DNA of 10,486 bases from Hyphomicrobiales bacterium (GCA_023266695.1 JAHFPO010000077.1:1-10486); one strand, 5' to 3'. Counted from the first letter of the stretch, positions 1 to 7,303 are shown. The notes: generated from the letters alone by a model not told the origin. Numbers and translations: made by a program.

Positions 1-522
1 CTCAAGGTCGCCGAGACCTTGCCGCGCTGGTCGGGCGACGTGCTCGATCTGGTGGTCGATTATCAGACCTACGTGCTGGTGCCGGCCTTCGCCATCGCGA
101 TCGGCGCGCTGCTGCCGCCGGCCACGGCCGTACCGGCGGCGGCGGCGATCCTGATTTCGAGCGCCATCTATTTCGCCGACAAGGAGATGAAAACGTCCGA
201 CGGCTATTTCCGCGGCTTTCCGGCGCTGTGGAACATCGTCGCGTTTTATCTGTTCCTGCTGAGACCCGATCCCCATTTCGCCCTCGTTCTCGTCGTGCTG
301 TTCGTGGCGCTCACCTTCACGCCCATTGTCTTCGTCCATCCGTTGCGGGTGAAGCGTTTCGTCGCTCTCAACCTCGTGCTGCTCGCGGCCTGGGCGGCGC
401 TCGCCATCGTCGCGTTGATCTACCGGCTGGAGCCGCCGCCGGCGGTCAATCTCGCTCTCCTCGCCGCCGGATTCTATTTCCTCGCGGCCGGGCTGATACG
501 CAGATCCGCCCGCAAGCGCTAG
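1..522 (+). CDS. pcs: Phosphatidylcholine synthase, 3' part (5' end outside window)
   Basis: The reading frame is open from the first base to TAG at 520-522 and gives 173 residues with no start inside the window that suits the family. Pcs is an inner-membrane enzyme that condenses CDP-diacylglycerol with choline to make phosphatidylcholine, a pathway typical of rhizobia and relatives. Residues 12-20 (G-x3-D-x3-D, in SGDVLDLVVDYQTYV) match the second half of the CDP-alcohol phosphotransferase motif; the first half must lie upstream. The rest is a chain of hydrophobic helices, with a polar stretch near residues 60-73 (ADKEMKTSDGYFRGFPALWN) that I recall as conserved in Pcs, and a basic C-terminus. 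Family members are about 240 residues, so roughly 65-70 are missing. The next gene starts 99 bp downstream and is probably separate. Confidence 0.86.
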   Translation, partial: LKVAETLPRWSGDVLDLVVDYQTYVLVPAFAIAIGALLPPATAVPAAAAILISSAIYFADKEMKTSDGYFRGFPALWNIVAFYLFLLRPDPHFALVLVVLFVALTFTPIVFVHPLRVKRFVALNLVLLAAWAALAIVALIYRLEPPPAVNLALLAAGFYFLAAGLIRRSARKR

Positions 523-574
523 AAATCATGTTTTACTGGCACGCAACGCGCGCTGCGGCTAGAACTCGCTAGAA
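518..574 (+). promoter_or_regulatory. Three GCTAGAA repeats on one helix face, possible operator
   Basis: GCTAGAA occurs at 518-524, 558-564 and 568-574, all in the same orientation. The copies are spaced 40 and 10 bp apart, which are whole numbers of helical turns. The first overlaps the pcs stop codon and the last ends 46 bp before the quinone oxidoreductase start. Repeats phased this way can be sites for a cooperative regulator, but no known operator is recognised and chance is possible. Confidence 0.2.
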
Positions 575-620
575 TGACGTGCAGCGGCGGTGCGCCGCTT
601 ACCGAATGGGAGGATTGAAC

Positions 621-1598
621 ATGGTTGCGGCGATCCGCATTCACAAGAACGGCGGGCCCGAAGTGCTCACCTACGAGGACGTGCAGGTGAAAGATCCCGG
701 ACCCAACGAGGTACGCCTCAAGCAGACGGCGATCGGGCTCAATTACATCGACACCTACTTCCGCTCCGGCTCCTATCCGTCGCCCGCCGGCATGCCCCTG
801 ATCATCGGCAACGAGGGCGCCGGCGTCATCGTCGCGGTCGGGCCCGAAGTGAAGGAGTTCAAGAAGGGTGACCGCGTCGCCTATTACGGGCCGATTGGCG
901 CCTATGCCGCCGAGCGCATCGTTCCCGCCGCCCGGCTGATCAAGCTGCCCAAGGGCATCGATGAGAAGACCGCGGCCGGCATGATGCTGAAAGGCATGAC
1001 CGCCGAGTACCTGCTGCGGCGCACCTTCAAGGTCGCCAAAGGCCACACCGTGCTCATCCACGCCGCCGCCGGCGGGGTCGGCCTCATCCTGACCCAATGG
1101 GCGAGGCACCTCGGCGCCACCGTGATCGGCACCGTCGGCTCCCGCGACAAGGCCGAGCTGGTGAAGAAGAACGGCTGCCACCACGCCATTCTTTACAGTT
1201 CGGAGGATTTCGTCGCCCGCGTCGGCGAGATCACCAAGGGCGCCAAGTGCGACGTGGTCTACGACGGCGTCGGCAAGGCGACCTTCCCGGGCTCTCTCGA
1301 CTGCCTGAAGCCGCGCGGCTATTTCGTCAGCTTCGGCAGCTCGTCGGGCCAGCTCGACGCCTTCAACATCGGCCTCCTGCAGCAGAAGGGCTCGCTCTAC
1401 GCCACCCGGCCGACACTGCAGACCTACAGCGCCAAGCGCGAGGACCTCCTCTCCATCGCGAAAAGCCTGTTCGCGGTGGTGCAGAAGGGCGCGGTCAAGA
1501 TCGCGATCAACCAGACCTACGCGCTCCGGGACGCCGCCCAGGCGCACCGCGATCTCGAAGGGCGCAAAACCGTGGGCTCGAGCGTGCTTCTGCCATGA
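621..1598 (+). CDS. qor: NAD(P)H:quinone oxidoreductase (zeta-crystallin type, zinc-free MDR)
   Basis: This encodes a 325-residue cytoplasmic enzyme, the usual Qor length, expected to pass electrons from NADPH to quinones. The medium-chain dehydrogenase fold is clear: a GroES-like N-terminal half with NYIDTYFRSGSYP at 41-53 and NEGAGVIVAVG at 64-74, then a Rossmann domain with the loop AAAGGVG at 148-154. The catalytic zinc cysteine/histidine set of alcohol dehydrogenases is absent, as expected for the quinone reductase branch. ATG at 621 is preferred over an in-frame start at 579 because GGGAGG at 608-613 sits 7 bp before it and the protein then begins as in the family (MVAAIRIHKNGG). Its stop overlaps an ATG at 1595 (ATGA). 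A related enoyl or acrylyl reductase activity cannot be excluded. Confidence 0.9.
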   Translation: MVAAIRIHKNGGPEVLTYEDVQVKDPGPNEVRLKQTAIGLNYIDTYFRSGSYPSPAGMPLIIGNEGAGVIVAVGPEVKEFKKGDRVAYYGPIGAYAAERIVPAARLIKLPKGIDEKTAAGMMLKGMTAEYLLRRTFKVAKGHTVLIHAAAGGVGLILTQWARHLGATVIGTVGSRDKAELVKKNGCHHAILYSSEDFVARVGEITKGAKCDVVYDGVGKATFPGSLDCLKPRGYFVSFGSSSGQLDAFNIGLLQQKGSLYATRPTLQTYSAKREDLLSIAKSLFAVVQKGAVKIAINQTYALRDAAQAHRDLEGRKTVGSSVLLP

Positions 1599-1658
1599 CG
1601 GGCCGTCTACGCGGCATTGTGGCAAGAGCGGGAGAATTGCATACTCGATGCGGCCGAT

Positions 1659-1664
1659 GGAGGA
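1659..1664 (+). promoter_or_regulatory. Shine-Dalgarno sequence that supports a TTG start at 1670
   Basis: GGAGGA lies 5 bp before TTG at 1670. No similarly strong site precedes the alternative ATG at 1595. Starting at 1670 leaves a clean signal peptide, whereas starting at 1595 adds 25 mostly arginine-rich residues in front of it. Confidence 0.6.
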
Positions 1665-1669
1665 CCCGC

Positions 1670-2188
1670 TTGTTCGCGCGCCGACAATGCCTGCTACCGT
1701 TCTGTCTCGTATTGCTTCTCGCGAGCGACATCGGCGCCGATGCCGCGACGTGGAAGAAATACAACTATCCGGCGGATGGCTTCGAGGTCGAATTCTCGGG
1801 CACCGTCAAGGTGGCTCAAACGGAGATGACCGCCGAAACCGCGAAGAAAGTCGTTCGTTCGACGGACTATATGCAGGAAGACGGCAGCTACGTCTACATC
1901 ATCGGCGCCTCACTGGTGAAGGATCAGGTCAACTTCGACAATGGCGTCAAATCGAGCTTCGAGGCCCTAAAGTGCAAAACCACAACGAGCGACACGCCGC
2001 TCAATCTTGCCGGCGGGCGCGCCCGCGAGCTGCGTGGAGCCGACTGCATGGACGACAACATGCGCGCGGAAGCCCGCTACTTCACGACCGAAAAATGGTT
2101 CTATCAAGTTATTTTCATCATCAAGAAAGACGGCGACTTGGCGGACGCGCGGCGCTTCCTGCAATCGTTCAAGCTCACCGGAAAATAG
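1670..2188 (+). CDS. Small secreted protein of unknown function
   Basis: With the TTG start the product is 172 residues. Residues 1-26 form a good Sec signal peptide: arginines at 4-5, a hydrophobic core LLPFCLVLLLA, and a cleavage zone around ADA-A at 24-26. The mature part (about 146 residues) begins ATWKKYNYPADGFEVEFSG, a pattern of aromatic plus 'GF.V.F.G' seen at the start of many periplasmic alpha/beta sandwich proteins (PsbP/Mog1-like). That fold is a guess. Two cysteines, C102 and C126, could form a disulfide in the periplasm. The alternative start at 1595 overlaps the qor stop (ATGA), which would imply translational coupling and a 197-residue product. Co-transcription with qor is likely because only 71 bp separate them. 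I do not recognise a specific family. Confidence 0.75.
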   Translation: MFARRQCLLPFCLVLLLASDIGADAATWKKYNYPADGFEVEFSGTVKVAQTEMTAETAKKVVRSTDYMQEDGSYVYIIGASLVKDQVNFDNGVKSSFEALKCKTTTSDTPLNLAGGRARELRGADCMDDNMRAEARYFTTEKWFYQVIFIIKKDGDLADARRFLQSFKLTGK

Positions 2189-2195
2189 ACGAAAG

Positions 2196-2219
2196 GCGCC
2201 CCGGGTCCCGCCGGGGCGC
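2196..2219 (+). terminator. GC-rich perfect hairpin between two genes
   Basis: GCGCCCCGG at 2196-2204 pairs perfectly with CCGGGGCGC at 2211-2219 around a 6-nt loop, starting 8 bp after the stop of the secreted protein gene. There is no T-run after it and the methyltransferase start is only 24 bp beyond. It could be a partial terminator, a 3' end stabiliser or an attenuating structure rather than a full terminator. Confidence 0.45.
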
Positions 2220-2243
2220 GATAGTCGCAGTGCCGGGGAAACC

Positions 2244-2864
2244 ATGAGCAACCTCGAGCGCCGGAAACACTGGGACAAGGTCTACGCGGCGAGAGCCGAG
2301 AACGAGGTCAGCTGGTTTCAAGAAAAGCCCGCGATCTCGCTCGACCTTATCGTTTCCTGTGGTGTCGCAAAGACCGCGCCGATCCTCGATGTCGGCGGTG
2401 GCGCCTCGCGTCTCGCCGACCTCTTGCTCCAAGAAGGATTCACCGACATCAGCGTGCTCGACGTCGCCGAACCGGCGCTCGATCGCGCCAAGGTGCGGCT
2501 CGGAGCGCGGGCATCGCAGGTGAAGTGGCTCACGGCCGATATCACCGAATGGAAGCCTTCCGATCGCTACCGGGTCTGGCACGACCGCGCTGTTTTTCAC
2601 TTTCTGACCGATGCGATGGATCGCAACGCCTATCGGCGGGCCTTGCTCGCCGCGCTCGAGCCGGGCGGCACCGCGATCATCGCCACCTTCGCCCTCGACG
2701 GGCCGGAGCGCTGCAGCGGGCTCCCGGTGGTGCGCTATTCCGGCGCGAGTCTGGAGGGCGAGCTCGGCGGCGAATTGCGACTGATCGAGACCGTGAGCGA
2801 GAATCATCGCACGCCAGCGGGCGCCATCCAGCGCTTCCAGTTCAGCCGCCTGCAGCGGAGTTGA
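2244..2864 (+). CDS. Class I SAM-dependent methyltransferase
   Basis: This encodes a 206-residue cytoplasmic protein with a Rossmann-like methyltransferase fold. Motif I is ILDVGGGAS at 47-55, an acidic residue follows strand 2 (D73 in VLDV), motif II/III is LTADI at 96-100, and the active-site region holds WHDRAVFHFLTD at 112-123. The C-terminal stretch LDGPERCSGLPVVRY at 151-165 and the N-terminal HWDKVYA...VSWFQ are, from memory, hallmarks of a widespread bacterial family related to eukaryotic METTL12/CSKMT, which methylates a lysine of citrate synthase. The bacterial substrate is unknown. ATG at 2244 is chosen because GGGGAAA at 2235-2241 precedes it and the N-terminus fits the family. 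The gene follows a strong hairpin, so it may be transcribed less than, or separately from, the genes before it. Confidence 0.88.
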   Translation: MSNLERRKHWDKVYAARAENEVSWFQEKPAISLDLIVSCGVAKTAPILDVGGGASRLADLLLQEGFTDISVLDVAEPALDRAKVRLGARASQVKWLTADITEWKPSDRYRVWHDRAVFHFLTDAMDRNAYRRALLAALEPGGTAIIATFALDGPERCSGLPVVRYSGASLEGELGGELRLIETVSENHRTPAGAIQRFQFSRLQRS

Positions 2865-2885
2865 CGCGCTCTAGACGCGAGCTTT

Positions 2886-2931
2886 CGGCGGGCCGGGTCG
2901 ATCGCGGCGACCCGGCCCCGCCGTTGCGTTT
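2886..2931 (+). terminator. Rho-independent terminator between convergent genes
   Basis: An 11-bp stem (2890-2900 with 2908-2918) is extended by 4 more pairs (2886-2889 with 2920-2923) past one bulged C, around a 7-nt loop. TTGCGTTTT follows on the plus strand. It lies between the methyltransferase stop and the stop of the leftward gene, so it fits termination of the rightward genes. The stem could also stop leftward transcription, though no T-run is seen on that side. Confidence 0.7.
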
Positions 2932-4163
2932 TACTTCACCTCGACCAGGGCGACGCCGTTGATGGTGCTGGTGGCGAGCACCGGATTGCCGTCGGGCGTC
3001 ACATCCATCTTGCGCACGATGTAGCCGCCGGACGGGATCACCCAGGTCTGGAATTTCTCCGTCTTGGGATCGAAGCGCACGACCGTGTTCGGCTTCGACC
3101 CGGATTCGCTGTACCAGATGGCGCCTTTGGCGAAGACGATGCCGTACGGTTCCGACTTCGGCCCGCTTGGCGACTGCCACTCGGTCACCTTGCCGGTCGT
3201 GGGATCGAGCCGGCCGAGGAACCCGCGCGGGAAGTCGGAGTACCAGATCATGTCATCGCTGTCGTAAGCCATGCGGCGCGGACGCGCCTTCTCGTCCGGC
3301 AACGTGTATTCCTTGATCTCCATCGTCTTCGGATCGATACGCGCGATTTTGTTGGTGCCGAACAGGACGACGTGGGGCACGCCCTTGGAATTGACCATGA
3401 TGCCATAGGGCCGCGAACGCTGGGTCGGCGCCGTGACGACTTTCACCTCGCCGGTCTTGGGATCGAGCCGGCCGATCATGTTGGAATTCTGCAGGGTGAA
3501 CCAGAGAATTCCGCTCTGGTCGAAGGCGAGCGAGTGCGGATCCTTCGCTTGCGGATCCGGCATCTTGTATTCGGTGACTGCGCCGGTTTTCGGATCGAGC
3601 TTGCCGACGATCGACTGGTTGTTCCCCGTGAACCAGATGTTGCCTTCCTTGTCCTCGACCAGCCCGTGCGGACCGGTGAGCGGAGATTTCAGCGGATACT
3701 CCTTGATCTGGCCGGTCTTCGGATCGACCCGTCCGAGCTTGTTGGTCATCTGGCCGGTGTACCAGATGGCGCCGTCGCGGGTGGCGAGCGGATCGTGCGG
3801 GCGCGAGCCCGGTATCGGCACCTCCCACTCCTTGATCGTGACCTGCGCCGGGCCGGGGATGATATTGGCGACGGGCTTAGGTTTTTCCGGGAAGTTTTTC
3901 GCCAGATAGTCGGTCATGACATTGAGCTGATCCGGCGGGATCGGGACTTCAAAATTGATCATCATCCGCATGACGGTGTGCCAATGCGCCTGCGGGTAGC
4001 CGGAGTTCATCACCCGGTTGAGCCCGTGGCAGCCGCTGCAGAGCGCGGCGACTTGTTCCTTGCCGGGGCCGTCGGGCAGGTTCGGCGGAGTCTGGCTGCG
4101 GGCGGGAAGGACGGTGACGAGCAGAGCTGCGGCCGTGACGGCCGAAACGGATACTTTGGACAT
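2931..4163 (-). CDS. Secreted c-type cytochrome fused to a Vgb-like seven-bladed propeller
   Basis: The 410-residue product has a signal peptide (1-24, cut near ARSQ-TPP), then a small mono-heme cytochrome c domain with CSGCH at 42-46 and a likely methionine ligand near M67 (W61-x5-M67). From about residue 105 it is a beta propeller of the Vgb (virginiamycin B lyase) superfamily. The motif DPKTG or a variant starts at 147, 190, 234, 277, 320 and 365, a repeat of 43-45 residues, with W[FY][TS] in most blades; the seventh blade ends at the C-terminus. True Vgb enzymes use a Glu-x-His plus a distant His. Here the matching loops read WYSDF and WYSES, so antibiotic cleavage is unlikely. A periplasmic redox or sensing role is inferred. 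AGGGGG (4171-4176) lies 7 bp before ATG. It appears monocistronic. Confidence 0.88.
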   Translation of the reverse strand: MSKVSVSAVTAAALLVTVLPARSQTPPNLPDGPGKEQVAALCSGCHGLNRVMNSGYPQAHWHTVMRMMINFEVPIPPDQLNVMTDYLAKNFPEKPKPVANIIPGPAQVTIKEWEVPIPGSRPHDPLATRDGAIWYTGQMTNKLGRVDPKTGQIKEYPLKSPLTGPHGLVEDKEGNIWFTGNNQSIVGKLDPKTGAVTEYKMPDPQAKDPHSLAFDQSGILWFTLQNSNMIGRLDPKTGEVKVVTAPTQRSRPYGIMVNSKGVPHVVLFGTNKIARIDPKTMEIKEYTLPDEKARPRRMAYDSDDMIWYSDFPRGFLGRLDPTTGKVTEWQSPSGPKSEPYGIVFAKGAIWYSESGSKPNTVVRFDPKTEKFQTWVIPSGGYIVRKMDVTPDGNPVLATSTINGVALVEVK

Positions 4164-4352
4164 TGCGTTTCCCCCTGGAAAGCCGCGCATTTTGAAATGG
4201 TTATGGTTCGAGCCCCGGCTCGGCGGGCGAGAGGTGCCCGACCGGACTGTCATCAGCTTGGTGCTCCAAAGCCTCCGGCGTCAAGCCTGAGGTGGCAGGG
4301 CATCCTTATGGGGGAGGGAGGTGACTTAGAGGTCGTGGCCGAACGCGGAGCT

Positions 4353-4601
4353 TCAACTGGGCGGCTTCATGAAGAAAAACACGATTGCTAGCACGACTAG
4401 TCCTCCGACCATGATCGCGAACCGGGTTCGCGCTTTCAGAAACGGCACAAGTGCAAAAATAATCGAGGCTACGATGCCAAGCGGAACCGTGATGAGAGGC
4501 AATTGGCCGAAATTGTATCCTGCTATCAACCAGGCAGCGAGCACTCCAAGCCCGTAGCCGACGGGGATGGCGGCCAACACCGCCCCGAATATGAACCACA
4601 T
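4353..4601 (-). CDS. Small three-helix membrane protein, unknown function
   Basis: The 82-residue product is almost entirely hydrophobic, with helices near residues 2-25, 33-55 and 61-78 and a basic loop (KARTR, 56-60) between the last two, as expected for an inner-membrane protein. ATG at 4601 is preferred over an in-frame ATG at 4616 because GGAGAGAG (4607-4614) ends 5 bp before it, while nothing similar precedes 4616. The gene stands alone: 189 bp separate it from the cytochrome-propeller gene and 149 bp from the divergent amidohydrolase. No family is recognised. The hydrophobic pattern and the Shine-Dalgarno site argue that it is real; frames overlapping it look like chance. Confidence 0.6.
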   Translation of the reverse strand: MWFIFGAVLAAIPVGYGLGVLAAWLIAGYNFGQLPLITVPLGIVASIIFALVPFLKARTRFAIMVGGLVVLAIVFFFMKPPS

Positions 4602-4750
4602 AGCGTCTCTCTCCATGGCGCCAAACGGAAAATGGCGAGCCGGTATACAATATTCGTTCCTGCGCGATCCGTACCATGAAAACGGGCGCGGCTGGCGGGC
4701 GGTCCGAGACGCATGATATGGCCTTCTGGCTTTAACCGCGTTCAGACGAA

Positions 4751-5992
4751 ATGCAACCTCCGCCTATCGCCCTTAATTTTGCCGATCTCGGCCGCCGCGC
4801 CGAGGCGATGCTCGAGGAACTCGCCGCCATCTCGGCCGAGCCCGACCGGCTGATGCGGCTCTTCCTCACTCCCGAGCACCGGCGCGCCGCCGATCTCGTC
4901 GCGCTGTGGATGCGCGAGGCGGGCCTGGAAGTGTTCGAGGACGCGCTCGGCAACGTGCGCGGCCGCATCGGGGAGGGACCGCGGCTCCTCGTCGGTTCGC
5001 ACATCGAAACCGTGATCGATGCTGGGCGCTACGACGGAACCTTCGGGGTGGTGGCGGCGATCCTCGCCCTCGACGAATTGCGGCGCGCCCAGGCCTTGCC
5101 GAAATTCGGCATCGAACTCATCGCCTTCGGCGACGAGGAAGCCTCGCGCTTTCCGACCACGCTATCGACCTCGGCGGCGGTCGCCGGAAATTTCGAGGAA
5201 AAGACCCTCGCTCTCGCCGACGCCGGCGGTGTCACCTATGCCGAAGCTCTCCGCGCCTATGGCAAGGATCCCGTCCGGATCGCGGACGCCGCGCTCAAAT
5301 CCGGCGAAGCCTCGGCCTATGTGGAGCTTCACATCGAGCAGGGACCGGTACTCGAGGCGGAAAATCAGCCGCTCGGAATTGTCACCGCCATGGTCGGCCA
5401 GACCCGGCTCAGGATCGAGGTCACAGGCGAGGCCAGCCACGCCGGCACCGTGCCCATGGATCAACGCCGCGACGCCCTCGCAGGTGCCGCCGAAATGACG
5501 CTCCTGGCCGAGCGGATCGGGCGCGAGGCGAAGGGCGGCCTGGTCGCGACCGTGGGTTCGATCGAGGCGAAGCCCGGCGCCGTCAACATCGTTCCCGGCA
5601 TCGTCCGCTTCACCCTCGATCTTCGCGCCGCCGAGGATGCTCAGCGCAAGGCCGCGATCGAACGCTTCACGCGCGAAGCCCAGACGATCGCCGAACGGCG
5701 CCGCCTTGAAGTCGCGATCGCGCTCACCCACGAGATCGCGACCACCCCGTGCGATCAGCGCCTGCAGGATCAGCTCGCCGCCGCCGTCGCGGCGGTGGGC
5801 GCAAAGCCGGTGCGTCTGCCGTCGGGCGCCGGCCACGACGGCATGTCGATGGTGAAGCTCTGCCCGATCGCCATGCTGTTCGTGCGCTGCCGCGGCGGGG
5901 TGAGCCACAATCCGGCGGAATATGCGAGCCCGGCCGACATGGGGCTCGCGATCGCGGCGCTCGTGCGCTTCATCGAGAATTTCCGGCCGTGA
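4751..5992 (+). CDS. M20-family amidohydrolase (allantoate / N-carbamoyl-L-amino acid hydrolase type)
   Basis: This encodes a 413-residue cytoplasmic metallopeptidase-fold enzyme of the hydantoinase/carbamoylase family, which hydrolyses ureido groups such as those of allantoate or N-carbamoyl amino acids and releases ammonia and CO2. The two-metal site is complete: H84 (GSHIETV), D95 (YDG), E129/E130 (FGDEE), H194 (ELHIEQGP) and H386 (SHNPAE). The metal-binding loop has E86 where D is commonest. A dimerisation lid is marked by SHAGTVPMDQRRDA at 229-242 and VGSIEAKPGAVNIVPG at 268-283. Length fits the family (about 410). The Shine-Dalgarno before ATG 4751 is weak (GACGAA), but the N-terminus matches what the family needs. 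No other purine or hydantoin gene is nearby, so the substrate cannot be decided. Confidence 0.9.
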   Translation: MQPPPIALNFADLGRRAEAMLEELAAISAEPDRLMRLFLTPEHRRAADLVALWMREAGLEVFEDALGNVRGRIGEGPRLLVGSHIETVIDAGRYDGTFGVVAAILALDELRRAQALPKFGIELIAFGDEEASRFPTTLSTSAAVAGNFEEKTLALADAGGVTYAEALRAYGKDPVRIADAALKSGEASAYVELHIEQGPVLEAENQPLGIVTAMVGQTRLRIEVTGEASHAGTVPMDQRRDALAGAAEMTLLAERIGREAKGGLVATVGSIEAKPGAVNIVPGIVRFTLDLRAAEDAQRKAAIERFTREAQTIAERRRLEVAIALTHEIATTPCDQRLQDQLAAAVAAVGAKPVRLPSGAGHDGMSMVKLCPIAMLFVRCRGGVSHNPAEYASPADMGLAIAALVRFIENFRP

Positions 5993-6084
5993 GAGAGCCG
6001 CCGGCGCGCTGCATATCGTAGGCCGGTCCGATGCCAAGGAGCAGCCATCATCCGGCCTTGGTTTGGGGCGGTTCGTTTCGCACG

Positions 6085-6099
6085 TTAACAACTCATTAA
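6085..6099. promoter_or_regulatory. CtrA-like binding site (TTAA-N7-TTAA)
   Basis: TTAA at 6085-6088 and TTAA at 6096-6099 are separated by exactly 7 bp, the full consensus for the alphaproteobacterial cell-cycle regulator CtrA. A GATTC (GANTC, the CcrM methylation target) lies at 6110-6114. The site is 118 bp before the lipoprotein start in otherwise GC-rich DNA. Binding is inferred. Confidence 0.45.
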
Positions 6100-6216
6100 G
6101 CCAATTCCGGATTCCTTGGGGGCAGCGCTCGAATCTGCACCGACCGGTTCCGCGGACGAGGGAACCCGCCGGCGCAGAGGCCGATGGATCGGTTCGGGCA
6201 CGACGGAGAGAGGACC

Positions 6217-7272
6217 ATGCCCCTGCTGCCGAGGCTTGCCGGTCTTTTGCTCGTCGCCGTCAGCCTGTCGGGTTGCGCCTTCGGCTTCGTCGACCTCACC
6301 GGTCTCACCACCGGCTCAACCGATTCCTATGCCGAGAACGACCGCTCGCCCGCGCGCCTGCCGGGCCGCGTCTATATCCTGCGCGGGATGGGGCACATCT
6401 GGTCGGGCGGCATGACCGAGCTCGCCGACAAGCTCAATCGCCGCGGCGTGCTCGCAAGCTCCCACAAGCACAACGAATGGCGCGATCTCGCCGACGAAGC
6501 GATCAAGCTTCACAAGTCCGATCCGGACCGCTGGCCGATCATCCTGATCGGCCATTCCAACGGCGGCGACAACATCATCCTGATGGCCGAAAAATTAAAC
6601 GCGGAGGGAGTTCCGGTCGCCCTCGCCGTGGGCTTCGACCCGACCCGGTTCGCGCGCCCAGTGCCGCCGAACGTCCGCCGTTTCATCAATCTCTACCAGG
6701 CGACCAATGTCCTGGGCGGCGGCGAAATCATTCCGGCGGCGAAATTCCGCGGCCAGCTGATCAATGTCGATCTCCGCAAGCATCCCGAGATCGGCCACAT
6801 GAACATGGACAAGTCGCGACGCCTGCAGGAGGAGGTCCTCGCCAAGGTGCTGCAGGTGGCGGCCTTCCCGATGCCCGCGCCGGCGTCCATGGTTTCCATC
6901 AAATACCTGGTGCCGGCCAATGCCACGATCGAGCTGTGGGACGGCGGCGTGCCGGTGACGCTCGAACCCGGACAGACGATTGAATCGCTCGCGGTTTTCT
7001 ACGGTGTGCCGGCCTGGGCGATCAGGCAGGCGAACGACATCCCCGAATACGACGCGCCCCCGCTGAAGCCGGGGAGGCGGCTGGTGATCCCGCATCACCT
7101 GAACACACTCGCGCCCACCACCGCATCGGCCCCGTCGCTGCCCGGCCTTGCTCCCGCGCCTGCGAACGAGGCGCACGCCGGCGAGCCGCCGCTCGCCGAG
7201 CCGCGCAAAGGAGAGCGGCGGTTCGGCGAGCCGATGATCGGCCAGCCGCGCCTCGGCGCGATCGGGCAATAA
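6217..7272 (+). CDS. Lipoprotein with serine-hydrolase-like domain and C-terminal LysM-like module
   Basis: The 351-residue product starts at ATG 6217 behind GGAGAG (6205-6210). A lipobox LSGC ends at C20, and A21 at position +2 suggests sorting to the outer membrane. Residues 50-215 resemble an alpha/beta hydrolase: strand VYILRGMG (52-59), nucleophile elbow GHSNG with S114 (112-116), a possible acid D141 (GFDPT) and a possible catalytic H194 (IGHMNMD). Residues about 247-293 look like a LysM module: VTLEPGQTIESLAVFYGVP, an N in the middle, then LKPGRRLVIP. LysM modules bind peptidoglycan, so the protein may sit between outer membrane and cell wall. The tail (300-351) is proline-rich with repeated GEPP/GEPM/GQPR-like units. 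Substrate is unknown. The CtrA-like site upstream hints at cell-cycle control. Confidence 0.83.
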   Translation: MPLLPRLAGLLLVAVSLSGCAFGFVDLTGLTTGSTDSYAENDRSPARLPGRVYILRGMGHIWSGGMTELADKLNRRGVLASSHKHNEWRDLADEAIKLHKSDPDRWPIILIGHSNGGDNIILMAEKLNAEGVPVALAVGFDPTRFARPVPPNVRRFINLYQATNVLGGGEIIPAAKFRGQLINVDLRKHPEIGHMNMDKSRRLQEEVLAKVLQVAAFPMPAPASMVSIKYLVPANATIELWDGGVPVTLEPGQTIESLAVFYGVPAWAIRQANDIPEYDAPPLKPGRRLVIPHHLNTLAPTTASAPSLPGLAPAPANEAHAGEPPLAEPRKGERRFGEPMIGQPRLGAIGQ

Positions 7273-7303
7273 GCGCGCTGCGAAACAGTCGGAACGCCTT
7301 CGC

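Noticed and set aside
519..1625. Long open frame antisense to the quinone oxidoreductase
   Set aside because: It mirrors a clearly recognised enzyme in the opposite frame, is His/Asp/Gly-rich without a recognisable domain, and arises from high GC content.
2931..4163. Streptogramin (virginiamycin B) resistance enzyme
   Set aside because: The propeller is fused to a cytochrome, and the expected Glu-x-His signature is not seen.
4205..4222. tRNA-like GGTTCGAGCCCCGG stretch
   Set aside because: The flanking bases do not form a T-stem, and no anticodon or acceptor stem could be drawn.
3372..4391. Long open frame antisense to the cytochrome-propeller gene
   Set aside because: The minus-strand protein has a signal peptide, heme motif and periodic blades. 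This frame has only arginine/aspartate-rich sequence.
4306..4677. Alternative minus-strand frame over the small membrane protein
   Set aside because: It is arginine/histidine-rich and lacks membrane segments, whereas the chosen frame has three clean helices and a Shine-Dalgarno site.
5162..6091. Open frame antisense to the amidohydrolase
   Set aside because: The plus-strand protein has all metal ligands of its family. The antisense product shows no domain.
5922..6983. Plus-strand frame overlapping the lipoprotein gene
   Set aside because: It is arginine/proline-rich, starts inside the amidohydrolase gene and is out of frame with the lipobox protein.
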